A DNA stretch of 8,365 nt from Micrococcales bacterium (GCA_003157445.1 PMJN01000245.1:3449-11813), one strand, 5' to 3'; positions 1-6,816 are shown, counted from the stretch's first letter. A program made the numbers and translations. Notes: generated from the sequence alone by a model not told the origin.

Positions 1-578
1 CAGGATGGCGTTGATGACGATGTGTACGCCCTTGCCCGAGCGAGGCGGGCCCAACATGACCATGGAGTCCTCCACGCTCACGTAGCAGTCCACCCGCGCC
101 CGCGCCCGAGACGATGACCGAGATCCCCGACCCGGGGATGGGGCAGGGATGGGCGCAGGTCGCCTGCCCGGGCGATCAACGCCTTGGCGCCGGCGACCCC
201 GGCAACTGCGGCCCTTGAGGCTAGGCCGTGGAGGCGCCGGGGATCCTGGGCGCGGGAGGTCTTGTTTCTCGTCGACACCCACCAGCAGGCGGCCAGTGCG
301 GCGACCAGGACTGCGAGGACCGACGCGGTCGAGGTCCAGTACAACCAGGTGGGCCCCACGGGTTGTCCCCACGCCGCTGAAGGGTTTCCGCGGAACTTGG
401 TGATGGTAAGGACACCAGCGCCCAGATTCTCTCCTGGTACGGGGTGGCCGGACAGGACTGCTGTGAGTGCCGCCCCGGCCCACAGAACGAACGAGCCCGC
501 TGCGCCAGCGAACACGACGGTGAGCAGCATGGTATCCGTGGAGTTCAGCGCGCCTGGGCGGGCAGGTGAGGGCGACAT
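1..578 (-). pseudogene. TraD/VirD4-like type IV coupling protein, N-terminal part, frameshifted and cut by window edge
   Basis: Coupling proteins are inner-membrane ATPases that feed DNA to a conjugative type IV secretion channel. Reading down from the ATG at 578, the product has a short N-terminal tail, a hydrophobic segment at about residues 17-42, a periplasmic-size loop and a second segment at about 78-101 (WLYWTSTASVLAVLVAALAA), then a basic cytoplasmic stretch. This frame stops at 78-80. In the next frame the protein continues as VDCYVSVEDSMVMLGPPRSGKG and on to the window edge; GPPRSGKG (bases 28-51) is a Walker A loop. Restoring one G to the GGG opposite 93-95 joins the frames (GRGRG-VDCYVS). 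It is therefore either a one-base deletion that kills the gene or a base-call error. No clear Shine-Dalgarno precedes 578; Met17 (ATG at 530) is another possible start. The two-membrane-segment plus Walker A layout and wording match actinobacterial coupling proteins from integrative conjugative elements. The rest of the ATPase lies outside. Confidence 0.8.
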
Positions 579-613
579 GTCTTGTCTAGCCCAGCGGTGG
601 GTACATCAACTCT

Positions 614-900
614 CTATTGACCTGACTCGTCATGCCCTCCGGCGCCTTGGCGCTCGAAACACCGCAGGTCGGGGTTCTCCTGACCGCAAGCCAAGATCAC
701 CGCGCCATCAGGCATCCTGAAGTTCCGTCGGTACAAGGCGAGCATCTGCGTTCTGAGTGAACCGAACTGTCGATGAACTTGGTGGCAACCACATTTGCTC
801 GGGCCTTGGCCCGACCGCTTGTGAGCAAGGCCCGCAGGTCCGATGCTTGACGACCGCCCTGCTGGTTAAGGAACTCGCAAAACCGCCGATGACTGCGTCC
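614..900 (-). pseudogene. Possible frameshifted coding remnant, family not recognised
   Basis: Two open minus-strand stretches in different frames read like one protein. The first is open from 900 downward and includes RRFCEFLNQQGG, then ALLTSGRAKARANVVATKFI. The second, in the neighbouring frame, includes TQMLALYRRNFRMPDG and VILACGQENPDLRCF and ends at a TAG at 614-616. A single one-base shift near 765-775 would join them. In the clearest parts, third codon positions are mostly G or C (about 20 of 27 and 19 of 25 codons counted), as expected for coding DNA here. It lies just upstream of, and in the same direction as, the coupling protein gene, so it could be a decayed transfer gene. I do not recognise the family, and the composition argument is weak at this length. 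Confidence 0.25.
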
Positions 901-1399
901 TTATCGCGCGAAATGCGGCTATGAGCCATGAGCGCATGAGCGGATGTTCGTCGAAGCCGCCCCCTGAGCGGAAAACTCACGTCACACGCGGCTGGTGTGA
1001 CGCACTCTTCGCGGCTACTCCGGTAGTTCGGCCAGGCTGCGCCTCTGCATGTCTATGCACGTCGGCAACCTCGGTCTCGCGCGTGGAAGGGGCTGCTGGG
1101 CCGCCGGTCAGATTGGCGAATCGGCTCACCAAGGTCAACGGTGTCCGCAAACGATCGCTGACCGGGTCGGGAACACGCACCCGTAGCAGTTGGGGACGCT
1201 GCCTAGCGGAAGGCCACGTCCATCTGGCCGATGCTAGGACTGAGTGTTCCTGGCGGGTATCGATTTGGCCGTATGAGCAGCTCGACGACGGCTCAATGCG
1301 GGTGTCCATTCAAGATGTGAAGCGATCGAGTCGGACTGATTTGCTACCAAAGTGAACCGCTTCGGGGAAGATATTGGGAACGGAAGATGTCAGGAACCT
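901..1399. other. Stretch without a recognisable gene
   Basis: Open frames exist on both strands here (for example minus 977-1309 and plus 921-1355), but their translations are rich in Arg, Ser and Thr, carry no motif I know, and overlap each other. I see no tRNA, terminator or convincing promoter. The A+T-richer piece at about 1365-1380 (GATATT at 1370-1375) could hold the promoter of the downstream restriction gene, but no matching -35 box is present. Confidence 0.4.
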
Positions 1400-1404
1400 A
1401 GGAG
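1400..1404 (+). promoter_or_regulatory. Ribosome binding site of the GmrSD-like gene
   Basis: AGGAG lies nine bases before the ATG at 1414 and supports that start codon. The product begins with a short leader before the DUF262 core, as is normal for the family. Confidence 0.7.
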
Positions 1405-1413
1405 CACAGGACC

Positions 1414-3030
1414 ATGACCTTCACTGATGTCACGGCCGACGCCGTCAACACGATCGAATGGCTCTCTGCCGCGAACGAGACTATCGCCGTTCCTGTCTAT
1501 CAGCGGCAGTACCGCTGGGAGATTGACGGGTGCGAGCAACTCCTCGCGGACATCCGCGCAGTCGCCACTGGGGATGCCCGGCAGACTCACTTCTTCGGCT
1601 CGATCCTTTACACAACTGCGAGCAGCGACGAGGTTACCGAACGGGCCCTAGTCGATGGTCAGCAGCGGGTCGCAACGCTGATGCTGTTGGTTGCAGCGCT
1701 CCGCGACACGCTCGGAGACTCGGATGAGGCGCTTGCCGGCCAGTTTTACAGGGTGCTGCTGCATCCGGCAGTTGCGGGGCGGACGAGGCTCAAGCTCCGC
1801 AAGGAGGGTGCGCGTGAGCTTGACAGCATCGTCTTCGGCGGTCCGCTGCCCGATGTGGGTGTGCAGGTCTCTCACCTCCGAGACAACTATGACTTCTTCC
1901 GCGACAAGATCCAGAACGATGCCCTCGCAGTGTGGGATGGTCTGCAGAAGTTGGAACACGTCGCCATCACTCTCCATGAACATGCCAACGCGGCTATGTA
2001 CCCGCTCCTGCTCTGGGTCTACCGCGACCGCCAACTCGGTGTCATCGACAGGGGCGCCCTGCTGGAGATCCTGGAACAGCTCCAGTCGCTATACCTGCGC
2101 AAGATGGTAGTCGGCGCGAGCCGGGATCATCTACCTGCGCAACTGTGCCGGAAGCGGCGACAGTACGGATATCCGATCAGCGCAATTGCCAGAAAGACCC
2201 CATCGGATGAACGCATCCGGCTTGCCTTGACGTACCAGGAACTCCCGCACGCGGGCTACGTCCTCTACAGGATCGATGAGTACCAGATCTCAGATCCAGG
2301 CGGTCTGGGTGGTCTCGGTGAACTGCAGATCGAGCACATCTTCCCGCAGTTCCCGACAGACACCTGGAGCGGAGATGGAACCCGCCAGTGGCATACCTTC
2401 AGCGAAGTGGAACGCGCGAAGTACCGCGAGATACTATCGACGATCGGTAACCTCACACTGCTGGAGCAGCCGCTGAACGCCGCGGCAAGCAACAAGCCCT
2501 TCAAGGACAAGCAGTGTGATTACGCGAAGAGCAAGGTGCCGTCTGTAGAAGCCTTGCTAAGGGAACCCGCTTGGGATCTGCGGACGATCGCGGAACGGAC
2601 TCAAGCACTTACGCAGAGGTTCCTCGAGATCTGGAAGCGCCCCCCCGGCACCCCGGACCCGGATACTCTCGTACCGATTCTCGACGCCCAGAAGAAGCCC
2701 GGATACTACAGGGGCTTCAAGACTGAGTTTGAGTATGCCGTGTTCGGCGGCGAAGTCTGGGAAGTCCGAGATGTGAAGAGCTTGTTTAGTCTCGTATTCC
2801 AACGGCTGTGGGAGACCAACCGAGACGAGGTCCTCGACTACAGCGAAAAACACGGCGGACCTGTCTTCGAGACGAGCGAAGTGAACCGCCGGTTCGATGC
2901 GCTGCCGGGATCCCACTACTTGTTCATGGGGTTACACCCGCAGTGGATGCTGGCCGAGATCCAGGGCATCCTGGACGAGTTGGACATGGCGGACGACGTG
3001 TTTGTGAAGTACTCCACGGAGGAGGACTAA
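1414..3030 (+). CDS. Single-chain GmrSD-type (DUF262-DUF1524) type IV restriction endonuclease, apparently with an internal deletion
   Basis: This family restricts modified phage DNA, using an NTP-binding DUF262 domain and a His-Me finger nuclease domain. Seen in the 538 residues: VPVYQRQYRW (26-35) and DGQQR (81-85), the two signature DUF262 motifs; IEHIFPQ (306-312, with His308 the expected nuclease base) followed by IGNLTLL (344-350), Asn355 and SNKPF (359-363), the DUF1524 signature; then a separate C-terminal domain from about 427 of unknown type. The usual middle motif of DUF262 (F-E-x-L-N-x-x-G, then an Asp before a short helix) is absent. The text passes straight from VAITLHEHANA (183-193) to AMYPLLLWVYRD (194-205), which in relatives lie roughly 100 or more residues apart, so an in-frame loss is likely and activity is doubtful. 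It stands alone on its strand, with its own ribosome site, and converges with the methyltransferase gene. Family assignment is firm; function is inferred. Confidence 0.88.
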   Translation: MTFTDVTADAVNTIEWLSAANETIAVPVYQRQYRWEIDGCEQLLADIRAVATGDARQTHFFGSILYTTASSDEVTERALVDGQQRVATLMLLVAALRDTLGDSDEALAGQFYRVLLHPAVAGRTRLKLRKEGARELDSIVFGGPLPDVGVQVSHLRDNYDFFRDKIQNDALAVWDGLQKLEHVAITLHEHANAAMYPLLLWVYRDRQLGVIDRGALLEILEQLQSLYLRKMVVGASRDHLPAQLCRKRRQYGYPISAIARKTPSDERIRLALTYQELPHAGYVLYRIDEYQISDPGGLGGLGELQIEHIFPQFPTDTWSGDGTRQWHTFSEVERAKYREILSTIGNLTLLEQPLNAAASNKPFKDKQCDYAKSKVPSVEALLREPAWDLRTIAERTQALTQRFLEIWKRPPGTPDPDTLVPILDAQKKPGYYRGFKTEFEYAVFGGEVWEVRDVKSLFSLVFQRLWETNRDEVLDYSEKHGGPVFETSEVNRRFDALPGSHYLFMGLHPQWMLAEIQGILDELDMADDVFVKYSTEED

Positions 3031-3192
3031 CAGCCAGCAGCACATGTGGCCGACGCTCCAGCGCCAGCCCTTCGTCGTCCTGCGGCGATCGTCGAATCAC
3101 AGGTCCTTGCGGTAGCCCGCAGGCCATGGTGAGTTCTCAGGGACTTCGTTAAAGACGGCCTCCAGGAAAGGGCAGGACGCGCAGCGGCGAGC

Positions 3193-3999
3193 CTAAGCGA
3201 CCGAACGACGTGTTTCCACTGCGGTCACCTCGTCACCACGCGCCACGATGAAGCCTCGACTCGCAATTTCAGCGAGTCCTGCGATGGCGTCATCGTCCAC
3301 CTGGTCCACATCACTGAGGAGTGCCGTAACGATCTCGAACTGACCGGGAGTGAAGAGCCTCGCGGCGAGAGCCTGTTCGATCCGCATCGGGTAGACAACC
3401 CCGACGTTGGGGTGCTTTCGAACTAGCTGGTTCAACATCGGCTGGCTCGGATCCACCCCGGCGTACCGGTCGGGCGTCGTAACGCCGAGATCAAGAACCC
3501 GACCGGTCCCGCAACCAACGTCGAGGACCGCAGGCGGGAAGTCGCCGCTCAGCGAGGCGACCGCGCCACGGAGGTTCCTGGTCATCTCGTCGGAGGCCGG
3601 ATGCAACTGGTCGTACGCCGTCGCGAGGCTGTCATAGGGGGTCTCGATGGCGGAGTCGGTCGACGGCGCGTTCTGCACGCCATACAACCGGTCGGTGGTC
3701 GCCTGGTTGATGAGGTTCGTCTCCGTGACTTCGGGGTCCATCGTCCACCACTTCATTCGCCCGTCAGGGCTCGTGAGGTAGATGCTCGTCATGCCGTAGA
3801 ACTTCGCAGGCCTGCCGAAGGTGTGAATCACTCTTCCGGCGCGCACATAGTCGCCCTTGGTCATCGCTGTTGTGCGTCCAAGTACCACATAGCTGTGGGG
3901 TGCTGTCTGGGCGTAGGTGCGCGCGAATGTCCACTCGAGCCCGGATGCGAACTCCACCCACCAGTCGAGGTCTGCCTGCTTAATCCGGTCGTGCGTCAT
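3193..3999 (-). CDS. Class I SAM-dependent methyltransferase with an unusual N-terminal domain
   Basis: Residue numbers count from the upstream ATG at 4032. The C-terminal half is a Rossmann methyltransferase: VLDVGCGTGRVLDLG (169-183) is motif I, the SAM-binding glycine loop; YAGVDPSQPM (190-199) supplies the acidic Asp194 expected to hold the SAM ribose; FEIVTALLSDVDQV (232-245) matches the motif IV region. The first ~120 residues form another domain with LEWTFARTYAQTAPHSYVV (32-50) and MKWWTMDP (93-100) followed by TNLINQA. From memory, similar blocks occur as small proteins of unknown function in phages and plasmids. I chose the inner ATG at 3999 (268 residues): it has AGGA eight bases upstream, whereas the ATG at 4032 has only a weak GGGTGA and would add an unconvincing Arg/Thr-rich tail. 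The substrate is unknown: nothing identifies DNA, protein or a small molecule. The gene is convergent with the restriction-like gene (162-base gap), so the two are not an operon. Confidence 0.85.
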   Translation of the reverse strand: MTHDRIKQADLDWWVEFASGLEWTFARTYAQTAPHSYVVLGRTTAMTKGDYVRAGRVIHTFGRPAKFYGMTSIYLTSPDGRMKWWTMDPEVTETNLINQATTDRLYGVQNAPSTDSAIETPYDSLATAYDQLHPASDEMTRNLRGAVASLSGDFPPAVLDVGCGTGRVLDLGVTTPDRYAGVDPSQPMLNQLVRKHPNVGVVYPMRIEQALAARLFTPGQFEIVTALLSDVDQVDDDAIAGLAEIASRGFIVARGDEVTAVETRRSVA

Positions 4000-4007
4000 C
4001 GTTCTCG

Positions 4008-4011
4008 TCCT
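4008..4011 (-). promoter_or_regulatory. Ribosome binding site deciding the methyltransferase start
   Basis: On the minus strand AGGA occurs within GACTAGGACGAG and is followed after eight bases by the ATG at 3999-3997. The alternative ATG 33 bases further upstream lacks a comparable site, so translation most likely begins at 3999. Confidence 0.6.
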
Positions 4012-4182
4012 AGTCTCATTCGCGCGGTTCATTCACCCAAAGCGTGTCATCGCCCTCCGACAGAGGCCGACGGCCGAAGTCTCATTGGCGAGAGGACTTC
4101 CTAGCCGCGATGGGTGCGTGTCTTGGTGGGTGAGGAGCCCCTGTGGTTGCGGCTTGGCTTCAGACGCAGCCTGGTTGATCGG

Positions 4183-4191
4183 CTTATGCCG
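4183..4191 (+). repeat. Isolated TTATGCCG arm upstream of the resolvase remnant
   Basis: CTTATGCCG contains the same TTATGCC core that recurs around 4450-4530 and 6787-6899. It lies 54 bases before the resolvase start, in the space where a resolvase's own binding sites normally sit. A single short copy could be chance; it is listed because every copy in the window falls between 4184 and 6899. Confidence 0.4.
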
Positions 4192-4232
4192 TTGCCGGTA
4201 GCCGCGGCGTTGCTTCGGACCGGCCCATTGGT

Positions 4233-4238
4233 AGGAGG
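4233..4238 (+). promoter_or_regulatory. Intact Shine-Dalgarno of the dead resolvase
   Basis: A perfect AGGAGG sits six bases before the ATG at 4245. It fixes the original start of the resolvase and indicates recent decay, since translation signals survive although the frame is broken 14 codons later. Confidence 0.7.
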
Positions 4239-4244
4239 TACGCC

Positions 4245-4438
4245 ATGGTGGCGCTACTTATCGGATATGCCCGGGTCTCCACCGATTAGCAGGACCTGAC
4301 TGCTCAACGCGACGGACTCACCGCCCTTGGGGTGGCCGCCAACAGGGTCTACGTTGACCAGGGACTGACAGGGACGAACAGGGAAGGCGTAGGTCTGCGC
4401 GAAGCTCTGGCCGCGTGCCGTGGGGTGAAACGTTGGTG
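4245..4438 (+). pseudogene. Serine recombinase (resolvase/invertase family), N-terminal remnant
   Basis: Serine resolvases recombine paired sites through a Ser-DNA intermediate. The frame begins IGYARVSTD, with Arg10 and the nucleophile Ser12 in place, then hits TAG at 4287-4289 where relatives have Glu (STDEQ). It continues as QDLTAQRDGLTALG, then RVYVDQGLTGTNRE and LREALAACR, all typical of the catalytic domain. Near 4422-4424 one base is missing: in the next frame the expected G-E-T-L-V follows to 4438, and then similarity ends. The rest of the catalytic domain and the DNA-binding helix-turn-helix, about 130 residues in relatives, are gone. Nonsense codon, frameshift and 3' truncation together make this a certain pseudogene. 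The break is 14 bases from a GGCATAA arm at 4452, suggesting a later rearrangement ended there. Confidence 0.9.
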
Positions 4439-4448
4439 GCCTCGCCGC

Positions 4449-4458
4449 GCGGGCATAA
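4449..4458 (+). repeat. GCGGGCATAA repeat, copy 1
   Basis: Copy 1 of a 10-base direct repeat, identical at 4520-4529. It contains the GGCATAA core shared with the right-hand cluster at 6787-6899 and begins ten bases after the point where the resolvase similarity ends. It may be an element-end arm or recombinase half-site; no complementary partner arm lies six to eight bases away. Confidence 0.5.
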
Positions 4459-4519
4459 GTTGACAGCGCCGTAAGGTCACTGTGGGGGGGGTTGGCCTCG
4501 ATAGCCCTCTTGCCACGAG

Positions 4520-4529
4520 GCGGGCATAA
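4520..4529 (+). repeat. GCGGGCATAA repeat, copy 2
   Basis: Exact second copy of the 10-base sequence at 4449-4458, in the same orientation 71 bases further on and 57 bases before the hydrolase start codon. As with copy 1, it is a lone arm. Confidence 0.5.
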
Positions 4530-4585
4530 CTGCCTGGGACTCGGTGAACGTGTCGATTGACTTCGCTGGATAGGGGTGTTCTTGC

Positions 4586-6559
4586 ATGGTGACCATGCTG
4601 CTAGTTCACGGTGTAGGGGGAGCCAGTGACAAGGCCCGGTGGCTCGAGCCGTTAAACCGCCGTTTAGCCGAATTTCACTTTTCCGAGCTGGCGGCTCCTG
4701 CCGACGACATCCTGGTGCCTGACTACTCCGGGTTGTTCGACGTGAAGGAATTCCGCGAGCCAGCAGTCACCTATTGCCGGCCAGATGACCGAAGACTCTC
4801 CAGGCAAAAGATTGACTATGCGGTGCGGCAGAAGACGCTGGAGCGGCAGGTTCGGCCGGTCGCGGAGTCCAGCGACGTCTTCGGTTTCAACCATATCCCG
4901 GACGCGCTCGGTGACACGCTGGCAGATGCCGCGGAGTTTCTTGCCTTTGAGAGTGTCACAAAGTTTGTAGAGCGGTCGTCAGTGCGTCACGCCATCTGGG
5001 CGCATCTGCTCAAGGGATTGCCTTCACATGGGTCGGTGATCATCATCGCGCACAGCTTGGGCAGCGTCGCGGTCGCTGGGTTGCTGCGCAGGCTGCCTCC
5101 TGGTTTGCGGGTCGAGCTCCTGATCACCATTGGGAGCCCGCTCTCTTTTGGACGGTACCGATCAACTGCTTCCTCCCTTGTGTCGGACTTCCCGTATGGG
5201 CAGGTGCGCAGATGGCTTAACGTCTACTCGCCCTGGGACGGGGTGACGGGGGGCGGCGGCATCGCGCGGAAGGTGTCGCAGGCGCTAGACGCATGTGCGC
5301 ATATCAATGGCGATCACGATCTCGAAGCCTATATGGGTCATCCTGCAGTGGCGATGGCAGTCGGATCCGTGCTATTCGGCGACCGACTGCCCAAGCAAGA
5401 TGAGGCTTCAGGTGCAGTGTCTCGACGCTTGCATGACTCTTGGCTCGAACTTCTTCTCGGTTCGGCGTTTAGTATTCAGATCTCGCGAGACATGCATTCC
5501 GACAAATGGCGAGATCGGATGCGACTCGATGCCGCACGCGAGGAGGTTGCCCGTCGTGCTGTGGCGGATATCGAGACACAGAGGCAACGCCGAGCCGATC
5601 TACTCGACGCCGCCAGCAAAGCCGGTATGCAGATCTCGAAGTCGCAGGCGGATGATCACCCTTGCGCGGACGGGCGTTTCCCGACCTACCGCGATTTGAC
5701 GCTCGACGCTTCCGATCACTTGCGCGGCAAATGGGCCGATGAAGAACTGCTTTCCCTAAGCGTGGCACTAATGATGCAGCCCATCGTTGCACCGTTCGAC
5801 ATTCGAGCAGATATGGATCAACGGTGTAAAGCGCTCGAGTTGACCCTCGACCGTGTGCGCAGACCGGGCGGCAACTTGGCGGACCGCACATTTGCTGAGC
5901 AGGTCAGCGAGTCGCTGCGGTGGGCGCAGAAGTGGATGTCTGATGGCAAGGTCCCGTGGGGTGCCGTCTTAATCGGTTCGGGTCTCGTGGTACTGGCAGC
6001 TACCGGTGTGGGCCTTGCCTTTGTTGCTCCGGCGGGGCTTGCCGGCGCCGCAGTGGTGACTTCGACCTTGGCCGCCTTCGGACCTGGCGGGATGGTGGGG
6101 GGGCTACTGACTCTGGGCACGCTCACGGGAACTGCTGCGTCATTGACGACACTAGGCCTATCAACTGAGCTGGACCAAGATGGGTCAACTGAGACGGGAC
6201 AGACGGCTGCTTCGGCAGGGGCGGACTTGGCTGCGGCCCCACCGCAGGCGCTGACAGTGTCGCTCGCGTCGATGCTGGCAGTCGCGCATGCACAGGCCCA
6301 CCTGTCTCTTGAGAGCACGATGAGCACGGTGCGAACCGTCGTCGAGAACGCCTTGGACAGCGCCGTAGCCGAACACACGCTTCATTCGGAACTCGCTCCG
6401 GACAAAGACGGAACGAAATCCTGGCTGCGCAAGGTTGAGCTTATCGAGAAGGCACTTCGGGGGCTTGATCATCTTGCAGACTCGACAGGCAGCGAGCAGG
6501 ACATCGTGGAGGCTAGACGCGCCATCGAGAGAGGAAAGCCTTTAGCGATCGAGAACTGA
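4586..6559 (+). CDS. Alpha/beta hydrolase (lipase-like) with C-terminal glycine-rich membrane hairpin; unassigned family
   Basis: This is an intact protein of 657 residues. It opens directly on strand 1 and the oxyanion loop (LLVHGVGG, 5-12), so there is no signal peptide. The nucleophile elbow is IIIAHSLGS (152-160, Ser157), followed by LLITIGSPLSFGR (178-190) as in many lipases; likely triad partners are Asp218 in NVYSPWDGV and His244 in DHDLEAYMGHP. Residues 305-345 are charged and helical, possibly coiled coil. A 70-residue apolar, Gly/Ala-rich stretch follows (about 457-525, GAVLIGSGLVVLAATGVGLAF then a second arm to TTLGL), which looks like a membrane hairpin with glycine-zipper spacing, then a ~130-residue helical tail. 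I infer a cytosolic enzyme domain anchored in, or inserted into, the inner membrane, perhaps acting on phospholipid. The gene is monocistronic, lower in G+C than the flanks, and bracketed by recombination-like repeats. Defence effector, toxin or ordinary lipase are all possible; I recognise no named family for the whole architecture. Confidence 0.85.
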   Translation: MVTMLLVHGVGGASDKARWLEPLNRRLAEFHFSELAAPADDILVPDYSGLFDVKEFREPAVTYCRPDDRRLSRQKIDYAVRQKTLERQVRPVAESSDVFGFNHIPDALGDTLADAAEFLAFESVTKFVERSSVRHAIWAHLLKGLPSHGSVIIIAHSLGSVAVAGLLRRLPPGLRVELLITIGSPLSFGRYRSTASSLVSDFPYGQVRRWLNVYSPWDGVTGGGGIARKVSQALDACAHINGDHDLEAYMGHPAVAMAVGSVLFGDRLPKQDEASGAVSRRLHDSWLELLLGSAFSIQISRDMHSDKWRDRMRLDAAREEVARRAVADIETQRQRRADLLDAASKAGMQISKSQADDHPCADGRFPTYRDLTLDASDHLRGKWADEELLSLSVALMMQPIVAPFDIRADMDQRCKALELTLDRVRRPGGNLADRTFAEQVSESLRWAQKWMSDGKVPWGAVLIGSGLVVLAATGVGLAFVAPAGLAGAAVVTSTLAAFGPGGMVGGLLTLGTLTGTAASLTTLGLSTELDQDGSTETGQTAASAGADLAAAPPQALTVSLASMLAVAHAQAHLSLESTMSTVRTVVENALDSAVAEHTLHSELAPDKDGTKSWLRKVELIEKALRGLDHLADSTGSEQDIVEARRAIERGKPLAIEN

Positions 6560-6564
6560 AAGAG

Positions 6565-6672
6565 ATGGCCAAGATCGAAGCACTTCTCCCGGCAGCGAGC
6601 TTCGGATCCGGCCCGATGGTGGCGCCGTCGTCCGTGCGCGAACGGATGTGTCGTCAGCGAACGCCGGCATAG
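6565..6672 (+). CDS. Possible 35-residue ORF directly after the hydrolase, doubtful
   Basis: An ATG lies five bases after the hydrolase stop, preceded by the purine string GAAAGAG, and opens MAKIEALLPAASFGSG, continuing to a TAG at 6670-6672. The spacing would suit translational coupling, and the first residues look protein-like. It could be a tiny partner or the N-terminus of a truncated gene. No motif is recognisable, and such short frames are common by chance. Confidence 0.2.
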   Translation: MAKIEALLPAASFGSGPMVAPSSVRERMCRQRTPA

Positions 6673-6786
6673 GCAGATCCGAACTTGGTATTCGGCTCTC
6701 CACCGTCCCTTTTGCGAACCTCGAGGGGAACCTGATCCTGCAGCGACACCGGTCCGGACCGTGTACGCAAAGGCACGTCCCGTAGG

Positions 6787-6816
6787 ACCCGTTATGCCGA
6801 TGTCGGCATAACGGGT
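6787..6816. repeat. Perfect 30-bp palindrome (14-bp arms, 2-bp centre)
   Basis: Left arm ACCCGTTATGCCGA (6787-6800) and right arm TCGGCATAACGGGT (6803-6816) are exact reverse complements around a central TG. It could be a recombinase crossover site (serine recombinases cut around a central dinucleotide; read as 11 + 8 + 11 it also suits a tyrosine recombinase), a dimeric regulator operator, or a hairpin ending hydrolase transcription 228 bases downstream of its stop codon. It has no T-tract after it, which argues against a classical terminator. Confidence 0.75.

Larger units (their letters stand above)
4439..4585. other. Leader region of the membrane hydrolase gene
   Basis: This gap carries both left-hand GGCATAA arms and a run of eight G at 4484-4491. 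TTGACA at 4460-4465 is a perfect -35 hexamer, but no -10-like sequence lies 16-18 bases on, so I do not call a promoter. AGGGG at 4572-4576, nine bases before the ATG at 4586, is a plausible ribosome site for the hydrolase. Confidence 0.45.

Noticed and set aside
184..720. 178-codon plus-strand frame opposite the coupling protein
   Set aside because: It is antisense to a recognisable membrane ATPase; its length reflects high G+C with few stops.
799..814. Hairpin TCGGGCC-TT-GGCCCGA as a terminator
   Set aside because: The central two bases leave a very tight loop, no T-tract follows on either strand, and it sits inside the putative coding remnant.
921..1355. 144-codon plus-strand frame
   Set aside because: Arg/Ser/Thr-rich translation with no motif, overlapped by an equally long minus-strand frame; no ribosome site supports it.
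3090..3125. Possible bidirectional terminator between the convergent restriction and methyltransferase genes (TGCGG-TAGC-CCGCA)
   Set aside because: The stem is only five bases with no T-tract on either side, too weak to annotate.
1414..3999. Restriction-modification pair made of the GmrSD-like gene and the methyltransferase
   Set aside because: Type IV enzymes need no protective methylase, the genes are convergent, and the methyltransferase lacks an obvious DNA-target motif such as DPPY, NPPY or a PC motif.
4460..4488. TTGACA as a -35 box for the hydrolase promoter
   Set aside because: The hexamer is perfect, but the expected -10 position falls in a G run with no TANNNT-like sequence.
5818..6378. 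186-codon minus-strand frame opposite the hydrolase
   Set aside because: Shadow of the real gene; Ser/Pro/Ala-rich with no domain, while the plus strand carries a coherent protein.
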